From: Alphaproteobacteria bacterium | GTDB lineage: Bacteria > Pseudomonadota > Alphaproteobacteria > UBA6615 | Direction of reading: 5' to 3' | Assembly (NCBI GenBank): GCA_028279245.1 | Contig: JANQOE010000045.1 | Span: 1-59,336 of the forward strand | DNA: 59,336 nucleotides | Part shown: positions 48,010 through 57,035 of the stretch, in pieces | Layout of the letters: each line of letters opens with the position of its first letter | Position numbering within the stretch: position 1 is the first letter of the stretch | Notes under the pieces: model-generated | What the model was told of the DNA's origin: nothing | Database searches by the model: none | The model's input: the letters and a program-made list of their open reading frames with translations, nothing else | Position numbers and translations under genes: made by a program

Positions 48010-49520
48010 AACAAATCACCCTGCGCGTCCGAACCGCCGACCTTGGTTTTCGCCTGCTTCTTCAGCTTGCTGATGGCGCGCTGCCCCCGCGCCCGATCAC
48101 CGATCAGCGCCCCCACGCGCCCGTCGCGAAATTGAATCACCACGCGGTCATCGGCTGCCACCCCGCGCGAAGAGGTGATCGGCGCACCCAGATTGTCGCG
48201 AACCAAAGTGAAACCCCGATCCAACACCCGCTCGTAAGAGAGGCCATCCAACAGGTTGGCTTGGCTTTCCAAGCGTTTCGTCCGCTCCGTCACGTAGCGA
48301 CGCCCGCCGCTCAACAATCGATCCGCCAAAGTCCCAACCTGTTCCTTGTCACGGCGCAGAGTGTCCGCGAGTTTCCCTTGCAAAGCTCTTAAGGTGTTGC
48401 TGAGGCCTGCCAAGCGCTGCTGCCGCTGCTCCACATACTGTTTTGGGTCAGGCAGACGCAGGCCGAGTTCCCGCACCTGCTGCGACCGTTGTTCGAGGAA
48501 CCGCGTGCCGCGCAGCCGTTCGCTGAAATCGTCGAGCCGCTGGGTGGCGAATTCCATCAGGCTGCGCGGATCGGGCAAGCCCCGCGCCAGCCCCTGTACC
48601 TCCCGCCGCCCGTCCGCCAGCGTGCGCGCCATGCCGGCGACCAGCCGCGCCCCGTCCCCTTCAACTCGGACCAACAGCTCCGTCCGCACCGGCACCGCCA
48701 TCTCAGCCGCCGCGGTCGGTGTCGGCGCGCGCCGGTCGGCGGCGTGATCGATCAAGGTCGTATCGGTTTCGTGACCGACCGCCGAAATCAGCGGAATGCG
48801 GCAGGACGCCGCCGCGCGCACCACCTCTTCCTCATTGAATGGCATCAGGTCTTCGAGGCTGCCGCCACCGCGCGCCACGATCACCACATCCGGCCGCGGC
48901 ACCGCACCACCGGGCGTCAGCCGGTCAATGCCGGCAATCGCCGTCGCGACCTGGCGCGCCGCCTCTTCCCCCTGCACCTTCACCGGCCACAGCAACACCC
49001 GGCGCGGAAACCGGTCATTCAGCCGGTGCAGGATATCGCGAATCACCGCCCCGGTCGGCGAGGTCACCACGCCGATGACCTCCGGCAGGAACGGCAGCGG
49101 CCGTTTCCGCTCCTCGTCGAACAGCCCTTCCGCCGCCAGCCGCTTGCGCCGCTCCTCAATCATCTTAAGGAGTGCGCCTTCGCCGGCCAGCTCCATACGC
49201 TCGATGATGATCTGGTAGGAGGAGCGGCCGGGATAGGTCGTCAGCCGCCCGGTGCAGATCACCTCGAGCCCGTCTTCCGGTTTCAGCCCGAGGCGCCACA
49301 GCGCACTGCGCCAGATCACGCCGTCGAGCACGGCATTGGCGTCCTTCAGTCGGAGGTAACAGTGGCCGGACCCGACCACCTTGGCCTGGGAGATCTCGCC
49401 GCGCACCCGGACGACGGCAAACCGGTCCTCAATCGTTTTCTTGAGGGTCGCGCTCAACTCCCCGACCGTGAAGGTCGGCATGTTGTGCGCCGTATCGGGC
49501 GGCTGGGTCTGTTGATCCAC
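48006..49520 (-). CDS. xseA: Exodeoxyribonuclease VII large subunit
   Basis: A 504-residue large subunit. FTVGELSATLKKTIEDRFAVVRVRGEISQ is the OB-fold N-domain; VIGVVTSPTGAVIRDILHRL, VARGGGSLEDLMPFNEE and PLISAVGHETDTTLIDHAADRRAPTP form the catalytic core; the rest is coiled coil. I take a GTG at 49520; an ATG at 49481 (MPTFTVGELS) is a credible alternative. With XseB it digests single-stranded DNA; xseB is not in the window. Its 5' end faces purD across about 70 bp. Confidence 0.94.
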   Translation of the reverse strand: MDQQTQPPDTAHNMPTFTVGELSATLKKTIEDRFAVVRVRGEISQAKVVGSGHCYLRLKDANAVLDGVIWRSALWRLGLKPEDGLEVICTGRLTTYPGRSSYQIIIERMELAGEGALLKMIEERRKRLAAEGLFDEERKRPLPFLPEVIGVVTSPTGAVIRDILHRLNDRFPRRVLLWPVKVQGEEAARQVATAIAGIDRLTPGGAVPRPDVVIVARGGGSLEDLMPFNEEEVVRAAASCRIPLISAVGHETDTTLIDHAADRRAPTPTAAAEMAVPVRTELLVRVEGDGARLVAGMARTLADGRREVQGLARGLPDPRSLMEFATQRLDDFSERLRGTRFLEQRSQQVRELGLRLPDPKQYVEQRQQRLAGLSNTLRALQGKLADTLRRDKEQVGTLADRLLSGGRRYVTERTKRLESQANLLDGLSYERVLDRGFTLVRDNLGAPITSSRGVAADDRVVIQFRDGRVGALIGDRARGQRAISKLKKQAKTKVGGSDAQGDLL

Positions 49521-49593
49521 GGGCTCTAACGGCTGTGCAAGGTCAGCCCCAACATATACAACACGGCCATCCAAAGAACGAGGAAGCCGTTTG

Positions 49594-50850
49594 ATGCGTA
49601 TTCTGGTTGTCGGCGGCGGCGGCCGCGAACACGCGCTGTGCTGGGCCATCGCCGCATCGCCACTGTGCGAAAAGCTCTACTGCGCCCCAGGCAACCCCGG
49701 CATCGCCCAACTCGGCGAATGCGTGCCGATCGGGGCCGGCGACATCGGCGCCCTCACCGATTTCGCCCGCACCAACGAGATCGACTTCGTCGTCGTCGGG
49801 CCGGAGCAACCGCTTGTCGATGGACTGGTCGACCGCCTGGCAGAACACGGCATCAAGGCATTCGGACCCACCGCATCCGCCGCGCGGCTAGAGGGCTCCA
49901 AGGGCTTCATGAAAGACTTGTGCACCGAATACAATATCCCGACCGCTGCGTACCACCGGTTCGACGACGCCACGGCGGCAAAGGATTGGGCGGCAACCCA
50001 GAACGTCCCGCTCGTCGTCAAGGCCGACGGTCTGGCCGCCGGCAAAGGTGTCACCATTGCCCAGTCCCATGCGGACGCAGTTGCCGCCATCGGCGAGGCC
50101 ATGTCCGAACGTGCTTTCGGCGACGCCGGTGGCGAACTCGTCATCGAGGAATTCCTGACCGGGCAGGAAATGAGCTTCTTCGCGCTAGTCGATGGCGAAA
50201 CCGCACTGCCGTTTGGCGCGGCCCATGACTACAAACCGGTCGGCGACGGTCACACCGGACCGAACACCGGCGGCATGGGTGCCTATACACCGAGCCCCCG
50301 TCTGACCGACGAACTACAGCACGAGGTCATGACGGCGATCATCGAGCCCACCCTGCGTGGCATGCAGGCGCGCGGCGCGCCGTTTCGCGGTGTCCTCTAC
50401 GCCGGCCTGATGCTGACCGCCGACGGACCCAAACTGCTCGAATACAACGTCCGCTTCGGCGACCCGGAATGTCAGGTGCTAGTGATGCGGATGAAGTCGG
50501 ATCTACTACCGGCACTAATCGCCGCACATGACGGCGTGCTCAAGAACTTCGCCGTGCGTTGGTATGACGAGGCTGTACTCACCGTCGTCATGGCCACCGA
50601 AGGCTACCCCGGCAGCTACGACAAAGGCAGCGAGATCCGTGGCCTCGACCAACTGGGGTCGTCCAACGACATTTTCGTTTTCCATGCCGGAACCAAAGCC
50701 GACGGTGACCGCATCCTTGCCAACGGCGGCCGCGTGCTCAACGTGACGGCGCTTGGCGCATCGCTAGATGACGCGCGCCGCCGGGCCTACGACACGGTCG
50801 CGCAAATCGACTGGCCCGAAGGCTTCTGCCGCAGCGATATCGGCAGCTAG
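49594..50850 (+). CDS. purD: Phosphoribosylamine-glycine ligase
   Basis: A 418-residue ATP-grasp enzyme of purine synthesis. MRILVVGGGGREHALCWAI, VVVGPEQPLVDGLVD, VVKADGLAAGKGVTIAQS, GPNTGGMGAYTPSPRLT and EYNVRFGDPECQ are the family's blocks. GAGGAAG about 8 nt before the ATG sets the start. It makes glycinamide ribonucleotide from phosphoribosylamine and glycine, linking it to the glycine genes by substrate only. Its stop overlaps the convergent oxygenase stop. Confidence 0.97.
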   Translation: MRILVVGGGGREHALCWAIAASPLCEKLYCAPGNPGIAQLGECVPIGAGDIGALTDFARTNEIDFVVVGPEQPLVDGLVDRLAEHGIKAFGPTASAARLEGSKGFMKDLCTEYNIPTAAYHRFDDATAAKDWAATQNVPLVVKADGLAAGKGVTIAQSHADAVAAIGEAMSERAFGDAGGELVIEEFLTGQEMSFFALVDGETALPFGAAHDYKPVGDGHTGPNTGGMGAYTPSPRLTDELQHEVMTAIIEPTLRGMQARGAPFRGVLYAGLMLTADGPKLLEYNVRFGDPECQVLVMRMKSDLLPALIAAHDGVLKNFAVRWYDEAVLTVVMATEGYPGSYDKGSEIRGLDQLGSSNDIFVFHAGTKADGDRILANGGRVLNVTALGASLDDARRRAYDTVAQIDWPEGFCRSDIGS

Positions 50851-51914
50851 TGCTGCGTCGACCGCTGCGCCTTATAGGCCTCGAACTCCGCCTCACCGAA
50901 GAAGAAGGAGATCATCGCAAAACGATTGCCTTCGGTAACCGGCATCGCTTCATGAATCAGCGAGCAAGGGAACACCACCGCGCTGCCGGTCCCGGGCCGG
51001 TAAAAATGCGGGCCGTACTCGGGAAAGCGCAACGCACCGCCCGTGTAATCGTCGTTCAGGTTCAGCGTCATCGCAAAGCGCCTATGACCATTCGGCGGTA
51101 TGTTGTCGCGGTGCGGTTTGAAGTAGGCCTGCCGAGCCGAATCGTAGCGCCCGATCCGCAACGCCTCCTGCCGCGTGACCTTGAAGAAGAAGACCTTCTC
51201 GATCTCCGGCAACAGGCGCAGCGCCAACCGCCGCTGGATCTGCTGCAACGCAGTCTTGTTGGTCACGGTATGATCGCGGCGCAGTTTGAACACCGGCGCG
51301 TCATCCGTGGCCTCGACCACGTTGTCGGTGCCGGTCTCCTTGTTGTCGGACGCCCACAGTTCAATCAGCGCCTTGCAGAAGGCCGGCTCGAACACATGTG
51401 GCACCCACAATACCGGCGCGACACTGGCCAAGTCCAACCCGGCCGGCTGGTGCACCGGCTGCTGCACGATCTCCAGCGCCCGCGCGGCGATCGGCGTATC
51501 GCCCTTCGGCACCACGCCGACGACGTATGAGTTGCGGTCGACGACAAAGCCCACCGGCAACGCCCGGTCCTCAGCTTTGCCAACGCCAAAATCAGCCGCC
51601 ACGGATTGCTCCACGTCGCCGAGCACCCACAGTCCGGCGGGCGGCTGCAGTGTTGACTGATTGACCGCCGGCTCGGCGGACGTCACCGCGAACACCCGGG
51701 TGCCCACCGCCGCAAAGCTGTCGGCCATCTCCACGCAGGCCGCGATCTCTGCCGCCGCGGCCTCATCGGCGGGGTCGCCGACGAACAAGATAAGCGCCAG
51801 TTGCCCGGCCACCTCCGGTGTGCGGACCACCCGCAATGTGCCCGAGGTATCGGGAAGGGCAAAATTGGGAACGGGGTCGCCGATCTTGGGCCCGGTCGGA
51901 TCAGGATAAGCCAT
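50847..51914 (-). CDS. Redoxin-like / 2-oxoglutarate-Fe(II) dioxygenase fusion protein
   Basis: A 355-residue two-domain protein. Residues about 10-155 have an AhpC/TSA-like fold (GDPVPNFALPDTSGTLRVV), but the usual peroxidatic cysteine site is replaced by FVGDPADE. Residues about 165-340 are a prolyl-4-hydroxylase-type domain: YFKPHRDN gives H268 and D270, SLIHEAMPV gives H321, and GNRFAMISF gives R331 for 2-oxoglutarate. GAGGC about 8 nt before the ATG at 51914 sets the start. A protein hydroxylase is likely; the substrate is unknown. Confidence 0.83.
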   Translation of the reverse strand: MAYPDPTGPKIGDPVPNFALPDTSGTLRVVRTPEVAGQLALILFVGDPADEAAAAEIAACVEMADSFAAVGTRVFAVTSAEPAVNQSTLQPPAGLWVLGDVEQSVAADFGVGKAEDRALPVGFVVDRNSYVVGVVPKGDTPIAARALEIVQQPVHQPAGLDLASVAPVLWVPHVFEPAFCKALIELWASDNKETGTDNVVEATDDAPVFKLRRDHTVTNKTALQQIQRRLALRLLPEIEKVFFFKVTRQEALRIGRYDSARQAYFKPHRDNIPPNGHRRFAMTLNLNDDYTGGALRFPEYGPHFYRPGTGSAVVFPCSLIHEAMPVTEGNRFAMISFFFGEAEFEAYKAQRSTQH

Positions 51915-51996
51915 CGTCACGCCTCAAAACTTTGTGAGGAGTGTAACGGCGGGGCGAGGTTCCGAGCAAATCGGCCACTCGCGTCAAGATGCCGCG

Positions 51997-52446
51997 CTAA
52001 TTGACCGCCCGGTACTGTTCGATCAACTCCGCCAGCTCCTTGTATTCCTCACACCGGCCGCAGGCCGTCAGCAACACGTCCAGCCGCTCCTCGGCTAGCT
52101 CCACCTTGCCCTGCTCCAGATACAGTTCGCCGAGATACTCGTTGGCGCCGACATGCTTTGGCTCGATCGCCAGGGCCCGTTTGTAGAAAGCGAGCGCATC
52201 GTCCCACTTGCCGGTCTTGCGGTGAGCAAACCCGAGCAGGTTGAAGACATCGGCACTGTCCGGATCGGCCAACACCGCGGCCCGCAGCCGGGGAATCGCC
52301 TCCTCGAACCGTTCCGCGTCGATCAGCGCCTTCGCCGCGTCATATTCGGGATTCCCGCTGGTATCGCTCTCCGTCCCCACGGCCAGCGCACCCTGCGCCA
52401 GCAAGAGCCCCACCGCCAAGGCGATCGCGCCGCCGCTCCATCTCAT
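51997..52446 (-). CDS. Exported TPR-repeat protein
   Basis: A 149-residue protein. MRWSGGAIALAVGLLLAQGALAV is a signal peptide; GGAGGG about 6 nt before the ATG supports it. Two or three tetratricopeptide repeats follow: DAAKALIDAERFEEAIPRLR, ADVFNLLGFAHRKTGKWDDA and ANEYLGELYLEQGKVELAEE. A CGRC pair in LLTACGRCEEY may form a disulfide. A periplasmic scaffold is likely; partners are unknown. Confidence 0.85.
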   Translation of the reverse strand: MRWSGGAIALAVGLLLAQGALAVGTESDTSGNPEYDAAKALIDAERFEEAIPRLRAAVLADPDSADVFNLLGFAHRKTGKWDDALAFYKRALAIEPKHVGANEYLGELYLEQGKVELAEERLDVLLTACGRCEEYKELAELIEQYRAVN

Positions 52447-52499
52447 CTCACACCCTCCGGTTGCTCTGCGGACTGTTGCGCATGAGTATGACCGTATTT

Positions 52500-52513
52500 G
52501 GTCGGTTCCGACC
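52500..52513. promoter_or_regulatory. Palindrome in the TPR/kinase-like divergent gap
   Basis: GGTCGG-TT-CCGACC is a perfect inverted repeat in the 166-bp region between the divergent TPR and aminoglycoside-phosphotransferase-like genes, overlapping possible promoters. It has the size of a TetR-type operator, but no regulator gene is adjacent. Confidence 0.35.
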
Positions 52514-52612
52514 ACCGACTGACACCGCGAACACGGCGACCGGCCGGAAACCGGTTGGGGCATCCCGCCGCCTCGAAACAGTAGCCCGTTGCCCAGCCCC
52601 CGAGAGACCTTC

Positions 52613-53563
52613 ATGGATCCAACCGGCCCGACACAAGCAGAAGTTATAGCCATGGCCGGTGAGGTCCTGGCCAGGGTCCGCCGGGCCGAACGCTACCCCA
52701 CCGGCCTCATGCACTTTGTCTTCGAAGCCACCAACGACCGGGGCCAAAGCGTGGTTGTCCGCGCCTCGCGTCGGGAAGACGTCGGGGTCGCACAAAACTC
52801 GATCTATTGGTCCGAGCGGCTGCGGCCCCTTGGCGTGCCGATGCCGGAACTGCTGCATGCCGACGTGACGATGGAGCGCCACCGGTTTCCCTTCATCGTC
52901 CTGCAACGCCTGCCAGGCCGCGATCTCAAGTTCGTCGTGGACGATCTTTCACCAACCGAAATGCACCGGCTCGCCGCCCGTCTGGTGGAGGTGCAGGCGG
53001 CTGTAACCGGTCTTGGCAACGGACGCGGTTTCGGCTTCACCCCGCGAATGGAAGGCCCGTATCCACACGGCAATTGGCGCGGCTGCGTCGACGGCGCCCT
53101 GGCCCGCAGCCGCAAGCGCATCGGCAAAGCCGGCATGGTGAGCGAACACTATGTCGACATGGTCGAAGCCGCGGCCGCCAACCTCGATCACTACTTTGAC
53201 CACGTGCAGGCAACCCCATTTCTGCACGACATCACGACCAAGAACGTCCTCATCGACGAGGGACAGCTAACCGGGATCGTCGATGTCGACGACCTCTGTT
53301 TCGGCGATCCGCTGTTTCTATTGGCTCTAATTCGTGTGGCGCTGTTGGGCAACGGCCATCGCTCGGACTACATCGACATCTGGCTCGACATCCTCCGACT
53401 GGACGACGAACAGACCGCCGCACTGAATTTCTACACTGCATCCTTCTGCCTCGATTTCTTGAGCGAGATCGGCCACAGCTTCAACCGCGACCAACCGGTC
53501 CCGGCGGAAACGGAACGGGTGGAACGCCTGCAGGACCTGCTGGTCCGCCACCTCGCCGCATGA
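52613..53563 (+). CDS. Phosphotransferase (APH) family protein
   Basis: A 316-residue kinase-fold protein. AMAGEVLARVRRAERYPTG and LMHFVFEATNDRGQSVVVRAS form the N-lobe, PFIVLQRLPGRDLKFV the hinge, and FLHDITTKNVLID (H-D, then N) with GIVDVDDLCFGDP the catalytic and metal sites. This is the general APH/choline-kinase pattern; no aminoglycoside specificity is implied. GAGAG is near the ATG. It overlaps the next gene by 4 nt. Confidence 0.87.
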   Translation: MDPTGPTQAEVIAMAGEVLARVRRAERYPTGLMHFVFEATNDRGQSVVVRASRREDVGVAQNSIYWSERLRPLGVPMPELLHADVTMERHRFPFIVLQRLPGRDLKFVVDDLSPTEMHRLAARLVEVQAAVTGLGNGRGFGFTPRMEGPYPHGNWRGCVDGALARSRKRIGKAGMVSEHYVDMVEAAAANLDHYFDHVQATPFLHDITTKNVLIDEGQLTGIVDVDDLCFGDPLFLLALIRVALLGNGHRSDYIDIWLDILRLDDEQTAALNFYTASFCLDFLSEIGHSFNRDQPVPAETERVERLQDLLVRHLAA

Positions 53564-54141
53564 AACGCATTCTGATCATTCAGGGACACCCGGACCCCGA
53601 CGGCGGCCACTTCTGCCACGCCCTAGCCGACGCCTATGCCGCCGGCGCCACCGAAGGCGGGCACACGGTCAAACGCATCGAAGTGGCAAAGCTGGATTTC
53701 CCGACGCTGCGCCGTCAGTCCGAGTTCGAAGAACAGCCAGTGCCACCGGGCATCGCGCCAGCCCAAACGGACATCGCTTGGGCCGAACATCTGGTGCTGG
53801 TCTACCCACTGTGGCTCGGCACCATGCCGGCCCTGCTGAAGGCATTTCTCGAGCAAGCGCTGCGCCCCGGCTTCGCGTTCGAACCCCAGGGCGGTCTGCG
53901 CTTCGGCAAGCGGCTCACCGGCCGGTCCGCCCACATCATCGTCACCATGGGCATGCCCGGCTGGGTGTACCGGTGGTTCTATCGCGCCCACAGCCTGAAA
54001 AACCTGAAACGCAACATCCTCGGTTTCTGCGGCATCGGCCCCTGCCGCGACACCTTGGTCGGCATGGTCGAGAAACAGGGTGGCGGTCATCACGAACGCT
54101 GGCTGCGCCGTATGCGCGATCAGGGTCGTCGCGGCCGCTAA
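53560..54141 (+). CDS. NAD(P)H-dependent flavodoxin-fold oxidoreductase
   Basis: A 193-residue enzyme of the NQO1/YwrO-like group. RILIIQGHPDPDGGHFCHAL is the FMN/FAD-binding start, LVLVYPLWLGTMPALLKAFLEQALRPGFAF is the family signature, and HIIVTMGMPGWVY follows. It should reduce quinones or nitro compounds with NAD(P)H. ATGA overlap with the phosphotransferase-like gene implies one operon. Confidence 0.9.
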   Translation: MKRILIIQGHPDPDGGHFCHALADAYAAGATEGGHTVKRIEVAKLDFPTLRRQSEFEEQPVPPGIAPAQTDIAWAEHLVLVYPLWLGTMPALLKAFLEQALRPGFAFEPQGGLRFGKRLTGRSAHIIVTMGMPGWVYRWFYRAHSLKNLKRNILGFCGIGPCRDTLVGMVEKQGGGHHERWLRRMRDQGRRGR

Positions 54142-54142
54142 C

Positions 54143-54985
54143 CTACAATTCGAGGACCGTCGACTCCGTCGCCAACTCCGTCCCGGGAAAGACTTCCCGC
54201 GCCCGTTGCAACACGTCCTGCAATTCATCGTCGGTACGCGCCGGATCGTGATGGCTGAGGAACAGCCGCTCGACCCCCGCGGCCTTCGCTAGCCGGGCTG
54301 CCTCCTCCCACGAACTATGTCCCCAGCCCTTTTTGGGACCCTTCTTTTCTTCCGGCGAGTACTGCGCATCGTGCACCACGACAGTGGCACCCCGGGCAAA
54401 GGCCACGACATCCTCCGACAAGCCTTCGTCGGGATGTTCATGATCGGTGATCACGCAGAGCGATCCACCCGGCGTCTGGACCCGGTAGCCAATCGCCCCT
54501 TGCGGATGGCGCATGGTGCAGGTCGTCACTGCAAGGTCGGCATTGACCGGGATCGGATCGCCGCCGCGCACCGTGTTGAAGTGCATGTCCCTGCTGACCG
54601 TCTCCAGCGGCACCGGAAAGATGGGCGCCGCCATCTGCTTCGCCAATATCTGGTCGACCGAGAGACCGTCCTTCGCCTCGCCGAACACCTCCAGCCCATT
54701 GGCTTGGCCCGGCGCCAGACAATGGAACGGCAACCCCCAGATATGGTCCCAATGGTAGTGGGACAGGAACAGCCGCCGATTCGGATCTTTGACCGGCGCC
54801 GTTTGCATAAACGTGTCCAACCGGCAAATCCCGGTCCCTGCATCGAAAACCAGGAGTTCCTGGTCCATCTGCAGGCTGACGCAGGTCGTATTACCGCCGA
54901 CTCGAACCGTATGCGGACCCGGCGCCGGCATGGAACCGCGGACGCCCCAAAAGCGCACCTCGGTCCGAACCCGGCTGAGCGCCAC
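54143..54985 (-). CDS. MBL-fold metallo-hydrolase
   Basis: A 280-residue metallo-beta-lactamase-fold protein. VRFWGVRGSMPAPGPHTVRVGGN opens it; LSHYHWDHIWG gives H76, H78, D80 and H81; ITDHEHPDE and FLSHHDPARTD supply later ligands. The N-terminus matches cyclic-phosphodiesterase-like members, but the substrate is uncertain. GTG start sharing a base with the tadA stop, so the pair is coupled. Confidence 0.87.
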   Translation of the reverse strand: MALSRVRTEVRFWGVRGSMPAPGPHTVRVGGNTTCVSLQMDQELLVFDAGTGICRLDTFMQTAPVKDPNRRLFLSHYHWDHIWGLPFHCLAPGQANGLEVFGEAKDGLSVDQILAKQMAAPIFPVPLETVSRDMHFNTVRGGDPIPVNADLAVTTCTMRHPQGAIGYRVQTPGGSLCVITDHEHPDEGLSEDVVAFARGATVVVHDAQYSPEEKKGPKKGWGHSSWEEAARLAKAAGVERLFLSHHDPARTDDELQDVLQRAREVFPGTELATESTVLEL

Positions 54986-55458
54986 TAGCCGGCCAGCCCT
55001 TGCCCAGGCGGACCCGGGCGCCGCGCGGCAAAGAAGGACCGGAGCAGCCCGGCGCAGTCCTCTTCCGCCACCCCGCCATAGACCTCGGGCCGGTGATGAC
55101 AGGTCGGCTGCAAGAAGATCCGCGGGCCGTGATCGACCCCGCCGCCCTTCGGGTCATAGGCGCCGAAATAGAGCCGCCGAATCCGGCCGAATGAGATCGC
55201 CTGGGCGCACATCGGGCAGGGTTCCAGCGTCACATAGAGGTCGCAATGCTCCAGCCGTGGCGCACCAAGCGCCTGGCCCGCCGCCCGCAAGACCAGCATT
55301 TCCGCGTGCGCCGTCGGGTCGGACCGGGCCTCGACCTCGTTGCCGGCCCGCGCCAGCACAGCCCCCGTCCGCGCATCGACCACCGTGGCCCCGACCGGCA
55401 CCTCGCCCCGGGCCGCGGCGGACCGGGCCTCATCCAGGGCGATCTCCATCGGCGACAT
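54985..55458 (-). CDS. tadA: tRNA-specific adenosine deaminase
   Basis: A 157-residue zinc deaminase. DPTAHAEMLVLRAA gives H51 and E53, and TLEPCPMCAQAI gives C81 and C84. LYFGAYDPKGGGVDHGPR and HHRPEVYGGV are typical of TadA. It makes inosine at the wobble position of tRNA-Arg. The C-terminal tail (RRPGPPGQG) is a short extension. Confidence 0.95.
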   Translation of the reverse strand: MSPMEIALDEARSAAARGEVPVGATVVDARTGAVLARAGNEVEARSDPTAHAEMLVLRAAGQALGAPRLEHCDLYVTLEPCPMCAQAISFGRIRRLYFGAYDPKGGGVDHGPRIFLQPTCHHRPEVYGGVAEEDCAGLLRSFFAARRPGPPGQGLAG

Positions 55459-55544
55459 GGGTAAAGCCTGCCCGCCGCCCCTATCCAGGTCAACAGCCCT
55501 GCCATTTCATTGCATCGCAACCAACCCGCCCATACATTCCGGCC

Positions 55545-56258
55545 ATGGCCCAACCCTTGATCGGCATCACCCTCGATTCGGAGGAACCCGGCGGCTATTC
55601 CAACCAGCCTTGGTACGCTGTGCGGCAGAACTACTGCGATTCCGTGGCTCAGGCCGGCGGTCTGCCGGTGGCCCTGCCCCATGAGCCGGAGCAAGCCCAG
55701 GCCTACCTCGACCGCCTGGACGGGCTGTTGATCACCGGCGGCGCCTTCGACGTCGATCCTTCCCTGTTCGGCGCCGGCCAGCGCCACGCCACCGTCAAGA
55801 CCAAGGACCGCCGCACCGCGTTCGAACTTGCCGCAACCCGTGGTGCGATTGCCCGCGACATGCCGCTCCTCGGCATCTGTGGCGGTCAGCAACTGCTGCA
55901 TGTGGTCGCCGGCGGCACTCTCATTCAGCACATCCCGGACGAAGTGGCAGACCCCCTGGCCCACGAACAACCGAATCCACGGACCGAGGCCGGTCATACC
56001 GTGGTCATCAAGGCAGGCACCCTGCTGCACCGGGTCGTCGCCGCCGACGAACTGCCGGTCAATAGCGCCCATCATCAGGCCGCCAAAGACGAACCGGCCG
56101 GTCTGACCATCAACGCGACCGCGCCCGATGGGGTGATCGAAGGCATCGAGCTTGCGGATCAGCGGTTTTGCCTCGGCGTGCAGTGGCACCCCGAATATGC
56201 AATCTCGCCCGGCGACACCCGGATTATCGAAGCCTTCATCAGCGCCGCGGCGGCCTAA
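55545..56258 (+). CDS. Class I glutamine amidotransferase-like (C26) hydrolase
   Basis: A 237-residue member of the gamma-glutamyl-GABA hydrolase (PuuD-like) family. PLIGITLDSEEPGGYSNQPW opens it, LLITGGAFDVDPSLFG is conserved, LLGICGGQQLLHVVAGG carries the nucleophile C112, and LGVQWHPEYAI carries His and Glu. The ATG at 55545 is chosen; the open frame upstream crosses tadA. It hydrolyses gamma-glutamyl amides; the true substrate is unknown. Confidence 0.9.
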   Translation: MAQPLIGITLDSEEPGGYSNQPWYAVRQNYCDSVAQAGGLPVALPHEPEQAQAYLDRLDGLLITGGAFDVDPSLFGAGQRHATVKTKDRRTAFELAATRGAIARDMPLLGICGGQQLLHVVAGGTLIQHIPDEVADPLAHEQPNPRTEAGHTVVIKAGTLLHRVVAADELPVNSAHHQAAKDEPAGLTINATAPDGVIEGIELADQRFCLGVQWHPEYAISPGDTRIIEAFISAAAA

Positions 56259-56285
56259 GGCCAACCCAAGTCACATGAACCGAAC

Positions 56286-57035
56286 ATGGTAGTGCCGTCC
56301 GGCGAACGACTGGCGAAACGCGTTGCCAGAGCCGGACTCTGTTCGCGCCGCGAGGCCGAGCGCTGGATCGCCGCAGGCCGCATCACCCTCGATGGCAAGC
56401 GGGTCGACAGCCCGGCCATCAATGTCGGCCCCGACGCCGACATCCGGGTGGATGGCGAGCCTCTGCCCGAGACCGACCCGCCGCGCCTCTGGCGCTACCA
56501 CAAGCCGCGTGGCCTGGTGACCACCAATCGGGATGACCGGGGGCGGCCCACCGTCTTCGATTACCTGCCCGGAGGCCTGCCGCGGGTCATGACCGTCGGC
56601 CGCCTCGACATGGACTCGGAAGGCTTGCTGCTGCTGACCAACGACGGCGACTTGGCGCGTCACCTCGAACTGCCGGCCACCGCCTGGCGCCGGCGCTACC
56701 GGGTCCGTGTCCATGGCCGGGTCAACCCCGAAAACCTGCATAGCCTCGCCGCCGGGCCGACCATCAGCGGCATCCGGTATGGCCCGGTCGAGGCCAGCCT
56801 TGACCGGCAGACCGGCGCTAACGCCTGGCTGACCATCGGCCTGCGGGAGGGCAAAAACCGCGAGATCCGGCGCCTGATGGAACACCTCGACTACCAGGTG
56901 AACCGGCTGATCCGCGTCGCCTACGGCCCGATCGAGTTGGACGACCTACCCGCCGGCGCGGTGATGGAAGTGCCGCGCCGCCGCCTTCGCAAAGAACTAC
57001 CCCGAGACATCTGGGATGCGGATCGTCGGCGGTAG
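56286..57035 (+). CDS. Ribosomal RNA pseudouridine synthase (RluB/RsuA family)
   Basis: A 249-residue enzyme with an S4 domain at the start (RLAKRVARAGLCSRREAERWIAAG) and a catalytic domain: YHKPRGLVTTNRDDRGRPTVF, then VGRLDMDSEGLLLLTNDG with D108, and GKNREIRRLMEHL. RluB (23S U2605) is most likely, but RsuA or RluE cannot be excluded. It overlaps rsmD by 20 nt. Confidence 0.92.
   Translation: MVVPSGERLAKRVARAGLCSRREAERWIAAGRITLDGKRVDSPAINVGPDADIRVDGEPLPETDPPRLWRYHKPRGLVTTNRDDRGRPTVFDYLPGGLPRVMTVGRLDMDSEGLLLLTNDGDLARHLELPATAWRRRYRVRVHGRVNPENLHSLAAGPTISGIRYGPVEASLDRQTGANAWLTIGLREGKNREIRRLMEHLDYQVNRLIRVAYGPIELDDLPAGAVMEVPRRRLRKELPRDIWDADRRR

Noticed and set aside
52613-53563. Aminoglycoside resistance gene
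   Set aside because: The APH fold is shared by many kinases, including the thrB in this window; nothing shows aminoglycoside specificity.
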